Origin: Haloferax mucosum ATCC BAA-1512 | Lineage (GTDB): Archaea; Halobacteriota; Halobacteria; Halobacteriales; Haloferacaceae | Assembly (NCBI RefSeq): GCF_000337815.1 | Contig: NZ_AOLN01000010.1 | Span: forward strand, 1 to 64,000 | DNA length: 64,000 nt | Direction: 5' to 3' | Part shown: positions 43,153 to 51,630 of the stretch, in pieces | Numbering within the stretch: position 1 is the first letter of the stretch | Layout of the letters: every line of letters starts with the position of its first letter | Position numbers and translations under genes: made by a program | The notes under the pieces: model-generated | Database searches by the model: none | Seen by the model: only the letters and a program-made list of their open reading frames with translations | Told to the model about the DNA's origin: nothing

Positions 43153-44178
43153 ATGGATAAATCGGGACGGCCGTCAACGACTGACCGCCTCCGGACCCAA
43201 ATCGAGGCGGGCGAGTACGAACATATCACGGCGTCGCTCGAACGACTCGAAGGAGCCGAGGGACGGGCGAAACAAGAGGCACTTCGGCAACTCCGCGCCG
43301 TTGGAAACGAGAAACTACGTGCGATTTCCGAGCACTCGCCAGCGTTGACGCCGTTTTTAGTCGATGACGAGCGACCGGTGAGATTGGCGACCGCGAAACT
43401 ATTCGTTGCCCTCGCGGAAGTGAGAGCCGAGCGTCTCGACGCGGTCGTCCCCGCGCTGGCAGACCGATTGGCCGACGAAGAGGAATTTTACTACGTTCGC
43501 GCCCGCTCTGCCGAGGCCCTCGGGTATATCGCTCGTGCCCATCCCGAGATGGTCGCCTCTCCCGAGACGCTGGCTGACCTCCGCGTCGGGCTGTCGTTCG
43601 ACGAACCCGAAGTCAAAGAGAAACTGGCGAAGGCGCTGGAATACGTCGCCGGCGGCGACCCACGCCGACTTCGACACCACGTACCGACGCTCGGAGACCA
43701 CCTCAGCGACGAGAACGAACTCGTTCGCTATCACCTTGCGACGGCGCTGGTTATAGTCGGCTGTGAGTATCCCGAGCGGCTCGCTGCTGTGACGGACGCG
43801 CTCGGTGCACGACTAGTGGACGAGAACGCGTTCATCCGCGGGCGAGCGGCGGAAGCCCTCGGCGTATTCGCTCGGAGAGCGTGCGAAGCGTGCGACGAGC
43901 GCGCACTTCCAACGGCAACACTCGGAGAGATGGCGACGGACGACGAAGAAGAGTCGTTTGCCGCCAATCGAGCGCGGTTTGCGCGTGAAGCGGTCGATGC
44001 AACGGGAAAACCGGCGTCATCGGACGAAATCGGGAGCGTATCGGGTGTTCGAGCGACGACCAGCGAGGCGGTCGATGAGATTACGGCACCCGAAACCGAC
44101 GGCGAGTGTCCGCTTTGTGGGTTCGAACTGCCGAGAGACGGGCCGAAGATGTGCCCGCAGTGTGGTGCTCCGTACTGA
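43153..44178 (+). CDS. HEAT-repeat protein with C-terminal zinc ribbon
   Basis: 341 residues. About six HEAT/armadillo-like helical pairs (RPVRLATAKLFVALAEVRAE, YYVRARSAEALGYIARAHPE, EVKEKLAKALEYVAGGDPRR, ELVRYHLATALVIVGCEYPE, AFIRGRAAEALGVFARRACE) span residues 50-270. The C-terminal ribbon has two CxxC knuckles (CPLCGF, CPQCGAPY). Probably a scaffold protein; partner unknown. The spacing after the SUI1 gene leaves room for its own promoter. Confidence 0.8.
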   Translation: MDKSGRPSTTDRLRTQIEAGEYEHITASLERLEGAEGRAKQEALRQLRAVGNEKLRAISEHSPALTPFLVDDERPVRLATAKLFVALAEVRAERLDAVVPALADRLADEEEFYYVRARSAEALGYIARAHPEMVASPETLADLRVGLSFDEPEVKEKLAKALEYVAGGDPRRLRHHVPTLGDHLSDENELVRYHLATALVIVGCEYPERLAAVTDALGARLVDENAFIRGRAAEALGVFARRACEACDERALPTATLGEMATDDEEESFAANRARFAREAVDATGKPASSDEIGSVSGVRATTSEAVDEITAPETDGECPLCGFELPRDGPKMCPQCGAPY

Positions 44179-44320
44179 ACGAACGGAGCATATGCGACTG
44201 GCTACACGCCCGCTCGTACGATGGCGTTCGGTCGAGTGTACACTAACCTAGAGCGACGATACCAAGTCAAGAACAGGTCGCCGACACGACGCGGGGGTTC
44301 TGCGACGTCTCGAAACCGAC

Positions 44321-44357
44321 CGGCTAACCGGCTGACCAGCCGACGGACGGCTAGCCG
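44321..44357. repeat. Nested GC-rich hairpin
   Basis: Outer arms CGGCTA/TAGCCG and inner arms CCGGCT/AGCCG around a GACC loop, in a run of repeated CGGCT/AGCCG words. It lies 140 bp after the HEAT gene and could act as an RNA processing or termination structure. Confidence 0.45.
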
Positions 44358-44620
44358 ACCGACCAACTAGTAGCGGACGGGTGTTCGACGTCGATGCCGT
44401 GAAAAATAACGAAGCCGGAGTCGAACGGGCTTATCCCAGCCCGAGAACGGACTGCACGCAAAGCGCACGCTTCGTGGGTATCTGGCTTCGTCTCAGGTGC
44501 CTCACCACCGACGGGGACGTGGGCAAACTCGCTGTCGTACTACGCCTTGTTACCGGAGTCGTTTTTGATCGGGGCTGGCATTTCAGAATCAATTGATATT
44601 AACAAACATATTAGCTCTTT

Positions 44621-44638
44621 ATGTCTTATTCAAGACAT
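44621..44638. repeat. Perfect inverted repeat ATGTCTT-N4-AAGACAT
   Basis: Seven-bp arms with a 4-bp loop in AT-rich DNA 60 bp beyond the end of the lanM-like fragment. It may be an operator or a terminator hairpin; no T-run follows on either strand beyond TTTGTTT. Confidence 0.5.
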
Positions 44639-44698
44639 GATTTGTTTATAATGTGCATGTCAAACTCACCTCCGATTTCGAATAGGTACGGTCCCACC

Positions 44699-44968
44699 TT
44701 ATTCGAGTAAGAGCACGCAGGGAAGCGCGTCGGGGTCGCGTAAACGAAGGAGGTGTAAGCGGGACCGGAGACCATCGAAGAACGTTGGGTTCACGAACTC
44801 GGCCACGAGCGCGTCGTCGTTGAGGTGCTCACCCATGGCGAGTCGAGCGAGTGCCATCCCCGTCCGGCCGTGACACATGCCATCTCCCAAGACGGTATCC
44901 AGGTACGTGAGTCGTCTAAGTGGTTCGCTCGTGTCGTTTAGCGGTGGCTGTGTTCCATACTGGACCCT
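44699..44968 (-). pseudogene. C-terminal fragment of a LanM-type lanthipeptide synthetase
   Basis: About 89 codons without a start. LRRLTYLDTVLGDGMCHGRT then GMALARLA resembles the zinc-binding Cys-His-Gly segment of the LanC-like cyclase domain. VNPTFFDGL..RLHLLRLRDP then DALPCVLLLE-stop resembles the highly conserved end of LanM proteins (DPG.MxGLAGIGYGLLRL..P..VPSVLLLE). The ~60 residues normally between these two motifs are deleted, and the N-terminal ~900 residues are absent. LanM enzymes dehydrate and cyclise class II lanthipeptides. No precursor peptide gene is visible nearby. Confidence 0.6.
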
Positions 44969-44971
44969 ATC

Positions 44972-45334
44972 TCACTCGGGACGGCGGTTCGCCATCCGCA
45001 CCCACCCGTATATGAGTAGAACCGCGACCGAGAGAGCACCCCAAGTGACGAGGTCAGACTCGCTCACCGGCTCGCCGTTGACGACCACGTCCCAAGCGAC
45101 AAGCCCGAACCCGAGGAAGCAGACCGTGCCGACGAGAATATCGTCCCGTCGAGGAGAGAGATGATTCGGAAGTCCCTTCCAGAGGATGTATCCGCTGAAC
45201 ATGACCGCACCCACGATGGCCTTGGCTGGCCCAAGCCCGGTATCGGACAGACCCAAGAACACGAAGCCGACAAAAACGAGAACCGAAAGCCCGCCGATGA
45301 AACCAACCCGAACGCGCATCGCGGAATCGCTCAT
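44972..45334 (-). CDS. Small four-helix membrane protein (paralogue of 47635-47967)
   Basis: 120 residues, four helices (about 9-28, 36-54, 66-84, 94-112). The motif FVFLGLSDTGLGPAKAIVGA corresponds to FFTVVGFTDGGWGPLEGVGF in the protein encoded at 47635-47967, and both have a charged loop after helix two, so the two are paralogues. No family named. The lanM-like fragment continues in the same frame directly after its stop. Together with the neighbouring small membrane protein it may belong to a transport or immunity set around the ABC exporter. Confidence 0.65.
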   Translation of the reverse strand: MSDSAMRVRVGFIGGLSVLVFVGFVFLGLSDTGLGPAKAIVGAVMFSGYILWKGLPNHLSPRRDDILVGTVCFLGFGLVAWDVVVNGEPVSESDLVTWGALSVAVLLIYGWVRMANRRPE

Positions 45335-45356
45335 ACTCGATATTCCGACGGTGCGT

Positions 45357-45638
45357 TTACATTAACTCTACGCAACGGGGCAACCGACCGGTGTCGGCGA
45401 AAAAGACGAGAGTAAAGGCCCCGAGACCACCCATGATGCCACCGAGTCGCCGACGGTTTGTATCGCTCGGGGAGAGCACATACCACGAGTCAACGAGCAC
45501 GAGCGCAATCGTGAACGCGTACACCAGAAATATCGAGGGGTAGATCATGAAGTACGCATCGCCGAAGTAGTGACTCGTCACCGCCGTGAGCAGGAACGCC
45601 AGAGTGAGTCCGATAGCGTATCGGAAGACGCCGTTCAT
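45357..45638 (-). CDS. Small three-helix membrane protein
   Basis: 93 residues from ATG 45638. Helices at about 5-24, 31-50 and 66-84 (FRYAIGLTLAFLLTAV, IYPSIFLVYAFTIALVLVDS, GGIMGGLGAFTLVFF). No family recognised. Ends 22 bp before the start of the next small membrane protein on the same strand, so the two form an operon. The frame extends to 45710, but that part is AT-rich promoter DNA shared with the divergent ABC transporter genes. Confidence 0.6.
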   Translation of the reverse strand: MNGVFRYAIGLTLAFLLTAVTSHYFGDAYFMIYPSIFLVYAFTIALVLVDSWYVLSPSDTNRRRLGGIMGGLGAFTLVFFADTGRLPRCVELM

Positions 45639-45809
45639 GTCCAGAGAACTGACCGAGGGGTGAAAATAGTATATTTTTGAGATTGAATGAGATTCTATAC
45701 GGGTCCCCACCTATATTCTGATTTATGGTGAACGATTGGCTTCAGCAATTTTCTGAGCCAGAAAAATACGAACCCTCACTATATCCCCCCACAACAGAGG
45801 ATAGGTCGT

Positions 45810-46739
45810 ATGTCGAATACCCCTGCAATACAGTTCGACGACGTCACCAAGCAGTTTGGTGACGTCACGGCCCTCCACGGCCTCGACCTCACGGTCGAAC
45901 AAGGCGAGATATACGGTTTCCTCGGTCCCAACGGGGCCGGCAAGTCTACGGCGATTAATATTCTTCTCGACTTCCTCCCCCCGACGGCGGGAGATGTAAC
46001 GGTACTCGGCCACGACGCGCAAGCCGAGTCGGCGACGATTCGAGAACACATCGGCGTCCTCCCAGACGCGTTCCGCCCCTACGAACGCCTGACCGGGAGA
46101 CAACATCTCGACTTCGCAATCGAATCGAAGAACGCCGACGACGACCCCGAAGAACTCCTCGACCGAGTCGGTATTCTCGGTGCGGCGGACAGAAAAGCCG
46201 GTGGCTACTCGAAGGGGATGACACAGCGACTCGTCCTTGCGATGGCGCTCGTCGGGAATCCCGAATTGATCATCCTCGACGAACCGTCTACCGGACTCGA
46301 CCCCAACGGTGCGCTGGAGATGCGCGAGATAATTCTCGAAGAGAACCGCCGTGGGGCGACGATTTTCTTTTCGAGCCACATCCTCGAACAAGTCGAGGCC
46401 ATCTGCGACCGTGTCGGAATCCTCCGAGACGGCAGACTCGTCGCCGAAAACTCGATTAGCGACCTCCAAGCGCAGACCAACTCCGAGTCGGTCCTGACGG
46501 TAGCCGTTTCGGCGGTCACAGACGAGAGCGTCGCCGCGGTGCAGTCGGTCGATGGCGTCACGAACGTCCAGACCACCGGAGCCGACGAACTCGTCGTCAA
46601 ATTGGACGCCAACTCGAAGTTCTCCGTCCTCGAAGCAATCGACGCGACCGGCGTCGAAGTCCGCGACTTCGACACGGACGAAGAGTCGCTCGAAGACCTG
46701 TTCAGCGCGTACACGAACGGAAAGGTGACCGCGGAATGA
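45810..46739 (+). CDS. ABC transporter ATP-binding protein (ABC-2 type exporter)
   Basis: 309 residues. Walker A GPNGAGKST, signature YSKGMTQRLVLAMAL, Walker B LIILDEPSTGLD and H-loop FFSSHI, followed by a ~80-residue C-terminal domain (VLTVAVSAVTDESVAAVQSV) as in DRA/CcmA-type drug and peptide exporters. It overlaps the permease gene by 4 bp. Such pairs export antibiotics, lipids or peptides; the lanM-like relic next door makes a lanthipeptide immunity/export origin possible, but generic paralogues are common in haloarchaea. Confidence 0.92.
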   Translation: MSNTPAIQFDDVTKQFGDVTALHGLDLTVEQGEIYGFLGPNGAGKSTAINILLDFLPPTAGDVTVLGHDAQAESATIREHIGVLPDAFRPYERLTGRQHLDFAIESKNADDDPEELLDRVGILGAADRKAGGYSKGMTQRLVLAMALVGNPELIILDEPSTGLDPNGALEMREIILEENRRGATIFFSSHILEQVEAICDRVGILRDGRLVAENSISDLQAQTNSESVLTVAVSAVTDESVAAVQSVDGVTNVQTTGADELVVKLDANSKFSVLEAIDATGVEVRDFDTDEESLEDLFSAYTNGKVTAE

Positions 46740-47554
46740 GCGTCGTTACAATCGCAAAAAAGGACGTACAGGACGCGATTCGGTCGTGGCGACTGCTCGG
46801 TCTGGTAGCCGCGTTCGTCGTCTTCTTCGTCGGACTGTCCGCGCTCTTCACCAAAGTTGGGACGTTCTTGGGCGGTGAGTTAGGAGCGGCGGCGTTCACG
46901 GCCGCAATCGTGTCGCCAATCGGCTTCCTGCTTCCCGTCATCGGGATGTTCATCGGCTACCGGTCGGTCGTCGGCGAACGGTCGAGCGGGAGTATCAAGC
47001 TCTTGTTGTCACTGCCACACACGCGTTCCGACGTCGTGCTGGGCAAATTCCTCGGCCGAACGGCAATCGTCTCGGTCGCCACTGTCGTCGGTGCGCTTGC
47101 CGGCGGCATCACGATGTTCGCTCTCGGTGGGTCGTTTGCACCGATGGACTACGTCGGAGTGTTGCTCCTCGCGCTCGTGTTGGGTGCGACCTTCGTCAGC
47201 GTGAGCATCGGGCTGTCGTCCAGCATCAACTCCGAGAGTATCGTCGTCGGTATCGGCTTCAGTCTCGTAGTCTTGTTCACCTTGGTCTGGGGGATGTTCA
47301 CCTTCGGCCTGAGTATCGTGCTCGCCAGATACGACGTCGGTACCGAAGCCCTTCGAGACCAACTCGTGGGATTCATCGGTGCCGTCAACCCGAAAAGCGC
47401 GTTTTCGACGCTGACATCGACGATTCTTGGCTCCGGCGGCGCGCCCACTTCGGTGTGGTCTGAATGGTGGTTCGCCGCGCTGGTGCTCCTCTGTTGGCTC
47501 GTGTTGCCGCTGGCGTTCGGTCTCTGGCGGTTCGAGCGGACGGAACTCTCGTAA
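46736..47554 (+). CDS. ABC-2 type permease
   Basis: 272 residues with six membrane helices (about 18-40, 48-72, 103-127, 138-160, 175-200, 245-265). The N-terminal VVTIAKKDVQDAIRSWRLLG and the SVVGERSSGSIKLLLSLPHTRSDV amphipathic segment are typical of ABC-2 (NosY/DrrB-like) permeases. The start codon overlaps the ATPase stop (ATGA). It is the probable membrane half of an exporter homodimer. Confidence 0.88.
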   Translation: MSVVTIAKKDVQDAIRSWRLLGLVAAFVVFFVGLSALFTKVGTFLGGELGAAAFTAAIVSPIGFLLPVIGMFIGYRSVVGERSSGSIKLLLSLPHTRSDVVLGKFLGRTAIVSVATVVGALAGGITMFALGGSFAPMDYVGVLLLALVLGATFVSVSIGLSSSINSESIVVGIGFSLVVLFTLVWGMFTFGLSIVLARYDVGTEALRDQLVGFIGAVNPKSAFSTLTSTILGSGGAPTSVWSEWWFAALVLLCWLVLPLAFGLWRFERTELS

Positions 47555-47634
47555 AACACCACCACTATTTTATCGGTGACTGAAACCACCGGACACACCC
47601 TGTGGACGACGACGTGCCAAGCCCAGTTCGGGAG

Positions 47635-47967
47635 TCACACATCCCAATAGAGGAACCCGGCAATAGCCACGAGGCAACCAATGAATAAGGCGACGAGTTC
47701 AATATCTACGGCACCGCCCTCTATGAGAGCGACGACTCCGAGACAGCCGGAGGCATAGGCGGCGAGCACAAGTCCCTCCTGTACGGTAGTGAGGTAGTCT
47801 TCCGTGATACGGACGAGGCCCCACCCACCGGCGACAACTGCAAATCCGACTCCTTCGAGCGGTCCCCAGCCCCCGTCAGTGAATCCGACGACGGTGAAAA
47901 ACACGATACAGAGGGCAATCACAGAAACACCAATCCACCGCTGTCGTCGAGTCAGCTGTGCTGTCAT
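47635..47967 (-). CDS. Small four-helix membrane protein
   Basis: 110 residues from ATG 47967, four helices (about 8-27, 33-48, 60-80, 85-105). Paralogous to the product of 44972-45334 (GFTDGGWGP against GLSDTGLGP). It converges with the ABC-2 permease gene and is divergent from the DAACS symporter. The two paralogues thus flank the ABC exporter. Confidence 0.6.
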   Translation of the reverse strand: MTAQLTRRQRWIGVSVIALCIVFFTVVGFTDGGWGPLEGVGFAVVAGGWGLVRITEDYLTTVQEGLVLAAYASGCLGVVALIEGGAVDIELVALFIGCLVAIAGFLYWDV

Positions 47968-48263
47968 CCCGTGTGGATGTCGCGGTGCCAAGTTGTAAAT
48001 GGAGTGACTTGGCGGAGCCGAGTTCGGACACAATCCGGCAACACTTGCAGTCGTCTGCGAGTTTCACACAGCCACGTAAATCGGAGAACTCACAGCCAGA
48101 GCCTCGACGAGTGTCAAACCCGGGTCCGACAAGGCCGTTTATCGAGAGATGGTTGGAGTCGAGAGCGGTTCCGGACACACGCAGTGCGTACAAAGGCGTC
48201 GTAGTCGGTTACAAATACGTACGAGACGGGAGGCGCTTTGAAGTCCACGCTATTACCGGGGGT

Positions 48264-49568
48264 ATGTACTCGACACTCAGTTCGGTTTGGAGGCAGTATC
48301 GGTCGGTCCAGTTGATTTACCGGATCGCATTCGCGTTCGTCCTTGGGTCTCTCGCCGGTATCGTATTCGGCGAGGAGATGCGCGTTCTCGCTCCGCTCGG
48401 GGACGTGTTCCTCCGCCTTCTCAACATGCTCGTCGTCCCGATCATCATCGTCACGCTGTTGACCGGGATTCGACAACTCTCACCCGCCCGCCTCGGTCGC
48501 ATCGGCGGCACGACCGTCGGCTTGTATGCGGTTACGACGACGATAGCCGGTCTCATCGGTCTCCTCGTCGCAAACGTGCTCCAACCCGGCCGCGGAGTGG
48601 CGTTCACGGGCGGTGAAGCGAAATCACAGGTCCCACCCTCGCTCACCGAAGTCCTCCTCGGTATCATTCCGAGTAATCCGATTGCCGCCATGGCCGACGG
48701 GAACCTCTTGGCGACGGTCTTTTTCGTCATCGTATTTGGAATCGCGCTCACGTACGTTCGCGCCCGAAACGACTCTCTCGCCGACCGCGTCGATTCGGTG
48801 TTCGAGGCGTTCGAAGTCGGAACGGAGGCGATGTTCGTTATCGTCCGAGGCGTCCTCGAATACGGCGTCGTCGGCGTCTTCGCACTCATGGCTTCCGGCA
48901 TCGGGACCGAAGGTGTCGGCGTGTTCTCGTCGCTCGGCGAACTCGTCTTCGGCGTCGCCGTCGCGGTCGTTCTCCACGTCGTCGTCACCTACCTGTTCGG
49001 TCTCATGACACTCGTCGTGGGCGTGTCTCCGTGGTCGTTTCTCGCCGGGGCGAAAGACGCGATGGTGACCGCGTTCGCCACGCGCTCGTCGAGTGGGACC
49101 CTCCCCGTGACGATGACGAACGCGGAAGACGACCTCCGCATCGACGAGCGCGTCTACTCGTTTGTCCTCCCAGTCGGAGCCACCGCAAATATGGACGGTG
49201 CGGCGATTCGACAGGCGTTGACTGTCGTCTTCGCCGCGAACGTCGTCGGGCAACCGCTCGTCTTTTCGGAGCAAGTGATAGTCCTGCTCGTCGCCGTCCT
49301 CATCAGCATCGGCACCGCCGGCGTTCCCGGTGCCGGACTCGTCATGCTTACCGTCGTCCTCAATCAGGTCGGCCTTCCGCTGACGGTCGTCGGGTTCGTC
49401 GCCGGCGTAGACCCGATTCTCGGGCGCATCGCAACCATGAGCAACGTCACTGGTGACCTCGCGGTCGCAACAGTCGTCGGCAAGTGGAACGACGCTGTCG
49501 AGTTCGGAGACGGCGTCTGGGCCGAACCCGCGTCCGGTGTCGGTGCGCTTACTCCCAGTGACGACTGA
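48264..49568 (+). CDS. Dicarboxylate/amino acid:cation symporter (DAACS)
   Basis: 434 residues. The GltPh/DctA fold is evident: IYRIAFAFVLGSLAGIVFGE, RLLNMLVVPIIIVTLLTGI, the hairpin-1 serine motif TRSSSGTLPVTM, FVLPVGATANMDGAAI (NMDG) and hairpin 2 AGVPGAGLVMLTVVL, then GVDPILGRIATMSNVTGDL. It transports glutamate, aspartate or C4-dicarboxylates with Na+ or H+. ATG 48264 leaves a normal N-terminus; the frame runs back to 47958 but lacks family similarity there. Monocistronic. Confidence 0.9.
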   Translation: MYSTLSSVWRQYRSVQLIYRIAFAFVLGSLAGIVFGEEMRVLAPLGDVFLRLLNMLVVPIIIVTLLTGIRQLSPARLGRIGGTTVGLYAVTTTIAGLIGLLVANVLQPGRGVAFTGGEAKSQVPPSLTEVLLGIIPSNPIAAMADGNLLATVFFVIVFGIALTYVRARNDSLADRVDSVFEAFEVGTEAMFVIVRGVLEYGVVGVFALMASGIGTEGVGVFSSLGELVFGVAVAVVLHVVVTYLFGLMTLVVGVSPWSFLAGAKDAMVTAFATRSSSGTLPVTMTNAEDDLRIDERVYSFVLPVGATANMDGAAIRQALTVVFAANVVGQPLVFSEQVIVLLVAVLISIGTAGVPGAGLVMLTVVLNQVGLPLTVVGFVAGVDPILGRIATMSNVTGDLAVATVVGKWNDAVEFGDGVWAEPASGVGALTPSDD

Positions 49569-49701
49569 CTAGCTTCGTTCGCGGGACGTAGACGTTTTTT
49601 CGTTCGGGTCTGAGTACGGGTTCGGGTTCAGATTCGGACGGCGCTGTAGTTTTCGGCAGGCAGATACGAAGTGAAACCAGACAGAGTCCGTTGGCCCGAC
49701 T

Positions 49702-50691
49702 TCAGGCTTCGGCGTCGGGGAGTTGGTGCTCAAAGAGGCGTTCACCGGAGTCTTCGCAAGTGACAGCGATAACCTTGTGCGAACTACAGCAGGACTCGAC
49801 GGTTTCTTCGCCCATCTGGATGTCGCCACCCGTCGTTGGACACGTTTCGAGGAACATCCGAAGACCGTTGAGAATTGGCCCCTTCTCTTCGGGGTCGTAG
49901 GCGTCCCATCCCACCACGTCCGACTGGAGCACGCGACTGGCGGCAATGTCGGCGATAAGCGCGGCACGAGAGGGCCACTGACCAAGCCACGTCGAGTCGG
50001 CCTGCAGAATTTGTGCGTCGTCGCGGGCGACGAGTTCGAGGTCCTGGCCGTCGTCGGTCGAGATGCCGAACGCCTCCGCGACCATCTCGGCCGTAATCTC
50101 CGAATCGACGAGCGGGTCGGTCTCGGCCGCCCACGCCGACTCGAACTCGTCGGTCAAACAGAGGTCGTCTGCGTCCTCGCACGGTTCGAGGATGCCCTGT
50201 TCGACGAAAAACACCTCCAGTTCGTCGCCTGCGGCGACGCCCTCGTCGGACGTGTCGGCGACGTCGTCGGATGCGTCCGCATCGCCGGTCTCGTCTGTGT
50301 CGTCGGCGAGCGACCCATTTTCTGCCGCTTCGTCGGCTCCCGACGAGACGGCGTGGGTGCTCGAATCCGCGGTCTCCGAAGCGGGTGTGGTCGGTGCGCC
50401 GCCGCCGAAGCCGGATGCAAGCTCCGGTTCTGGGTCCTTGCCGAACCACGTGAGAACTTCTGGCGGAAGGTACCGCTTCGTCAGCGTCGGCGTTCCGGGC
50501 ACGAGATAACCACGGAGATAGATGAGAGCGATAGAGACACCGAACGCGACGGCACCGGCGAGTTTCGATTTCCGCGCGACGGCAGAGCCGAGCACCGCCG
50601 CGATAAACAGGTTCAGCAACGTACACGGCTCACACCGATTTTTACCAGTGTATTCCGGCTGGTGGAGCGTGTCAACCACATCGATTTTCAT
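49702..50691 (-). CDS. Haloarchaeal membrane protein with acidic linker
   Basis: 329 residues from ATG 50691. The N-terminus (KIDVVDTLHQPEYTGKNRCEPCT) contains a CxxC pair and leads into two helices (LLNLFIAAVLGSAVARKSKLAGAVAFGVSIALIYL, about 28-60). A very acidic low-complexity linker (about 95-160) and a soluble C-terminal domain follow (LEVFFVEQGILEPCEDADDL, DYDPEEKGPILNGLRMFLET, CCSSHKVIAVTCED) with several cysteines. It resembles uncharacterised conserved haloarchaeal proteins I cannot name. The cysteine pairs suggest metal or disulfide chemistry. Confidence 0.7.
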   Translation of the reverse strand: MKIDVVDTLHQPEYTGKNRCEPCTLLNLFIAAVLGSAVARKSKLAGAVAFGVSIALIYLRGYLVPGTPTLTKRYLPPEVLTWFGKDPEPELASGFGGGAPTTPASETADSSTHAVSSGADEAAENGSLADDTDETGDADASDDVADTSDEGVAAGDELEVFFVEQGILEPCEDADDLCLTDEFESAWAAETDPLVDSEITAEMVAEAFGISTDDGQDLELVARDDAQILQADSTWLGQWPSRAALIADIAASRVLQSDVVGWDAYDPEEKGPILNGLRMFLETCPTTGGDIQMGEETVESCCSSHKVIAVTCEDSGERLFEHQLPDAEA

Positions 50692-50782
50692 GTAGCTCCG
50701 ATAAAGAGTCAATCTGTTATCTATTTTTTGCAACGCGGCGAGGAAGAAACGTACTCCGAGAGAGATACGAGTCGAAGCGCGC

Positions 50783-51484
50783 TCACCAACCCTGTCGCAG
50801 GAGGAAGATAGCATTCACGAACAGAACAAGCAGTACGCTCCACGAATACGCAGGGTGCCAAATGAACGCGGCGCACACCGGGAGTATCCCCAGGAAGACT
50901 CCGGTGACGGCGCACCGTCCCCACACCCAATCAGTCGAGTCTCCTTCTGGCGCTCCGTCAATCGAGACATCGTGACGCTTGAGGACCCTCCGAAACTCCC
51001 AGTCTTTGTCCGGTGGAATGAGAAACGCAGTCGGCTTGGTGCTGAACGCTCTCGGGTGGTGTAATCGGACCATCGTATGGCCGGCAAACGACAAAAATCG
51101 AGCGGCCTCGACGTCTTCGAGCAAGATTGTCGTCTGCTCGCCGCCGCGGAAGAGACTGGGGTTTCCCAAGTGGTAGGTGGTTTCGAGTTCGCCGGTCTCC
51201 CGGCCGAATTCGATTGTCGTATGTATGAATCGTTCCGACATCTGTGAGAGAAACAATATCATCACAGCGGCGTACATGCTGTAGAAATAGTTGGTTTCGT
51301 CGCCGACGACCACTGCGACGACGAGCAAAACAAGTGGGACGACAGTCAGTGCAGACCACCACAACGAACGGCTGAAGTCAGCAACGTTGAACAGGTGTCG
51401 GAGTGGAAGCCCTCGAAATCCACGCAACTGCGTCGTCCACGTCACAGTCGTCTGCTCGTCACCGATTTTTTCGTGCGAATCCAT
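50783..51484 (-). CDS. Membrane protein, four helices
   Basis: 233 residues from ATG 51484. Two helices (about 45-62 and 70-88), a soluble central part (about 90-180, EFGRETGELETTYHLGNPSL, FRRVLKRHDVSIDG) and two C-terminal helices (TGVFLGILPVCAAFIWHP, WSVLLVLFVNAIFLL). The central part resembles the PH-like middle of some bacterial membrane proteins, but no family is named. The frame open to 51625 upstream lies in the promoter region. Confidence 0.65.
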   Translation of the reverse strand: MDSHEKIGDEQTTVTWTTQLRGFRGLPLRHLFNVADFSRSLWWSALTVVPLVLLVVAVVVGDETNYFYSMYAAVMILFLSQMSERFIHTTIEFGRETGELETTYHLGNPSLFRGGEQTTILLEDVEAARFLSFAGHTMVRLHHPRAFSTKPTAFLIPPDKDWEFRRVLKRHDVSIDGAPEGDSTDWVWGRCAVTGVFLGILPVCAAFIWHPAYSWSVLLVLFVNAIFLLRQGW

Positions 51485-51630
51485 CTGCTTTTGTGTGAAT
51501 GGCAACCGAGGCCGAAAATAGGGGTGTCGGTTCACTATGCGAGAGGGTCCACTATGCAAGGGAGGACGCTTCCAGCATGGGGGCGCGTTCTCGCTGGGAG
51601 ACCGCTCCGCCGGGAGCGACGACAACCGGC

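Larger units (their letters stand above)
44179..44698. other. Gap with two inverted repeats
   Basis: No gene supported. It contains a nested GC-rich hairpin (44321-44357) and an AT-rich perfect inverted repeat (44621-44638), described separately. Confidence 0.35.

Noticed and set aside
44381-44596. A 71-codon frame in the gap before the lanM relic
   Set aside because: No recognisable pattern, mixed composition and no conserved neighbour; treated as a random frame.
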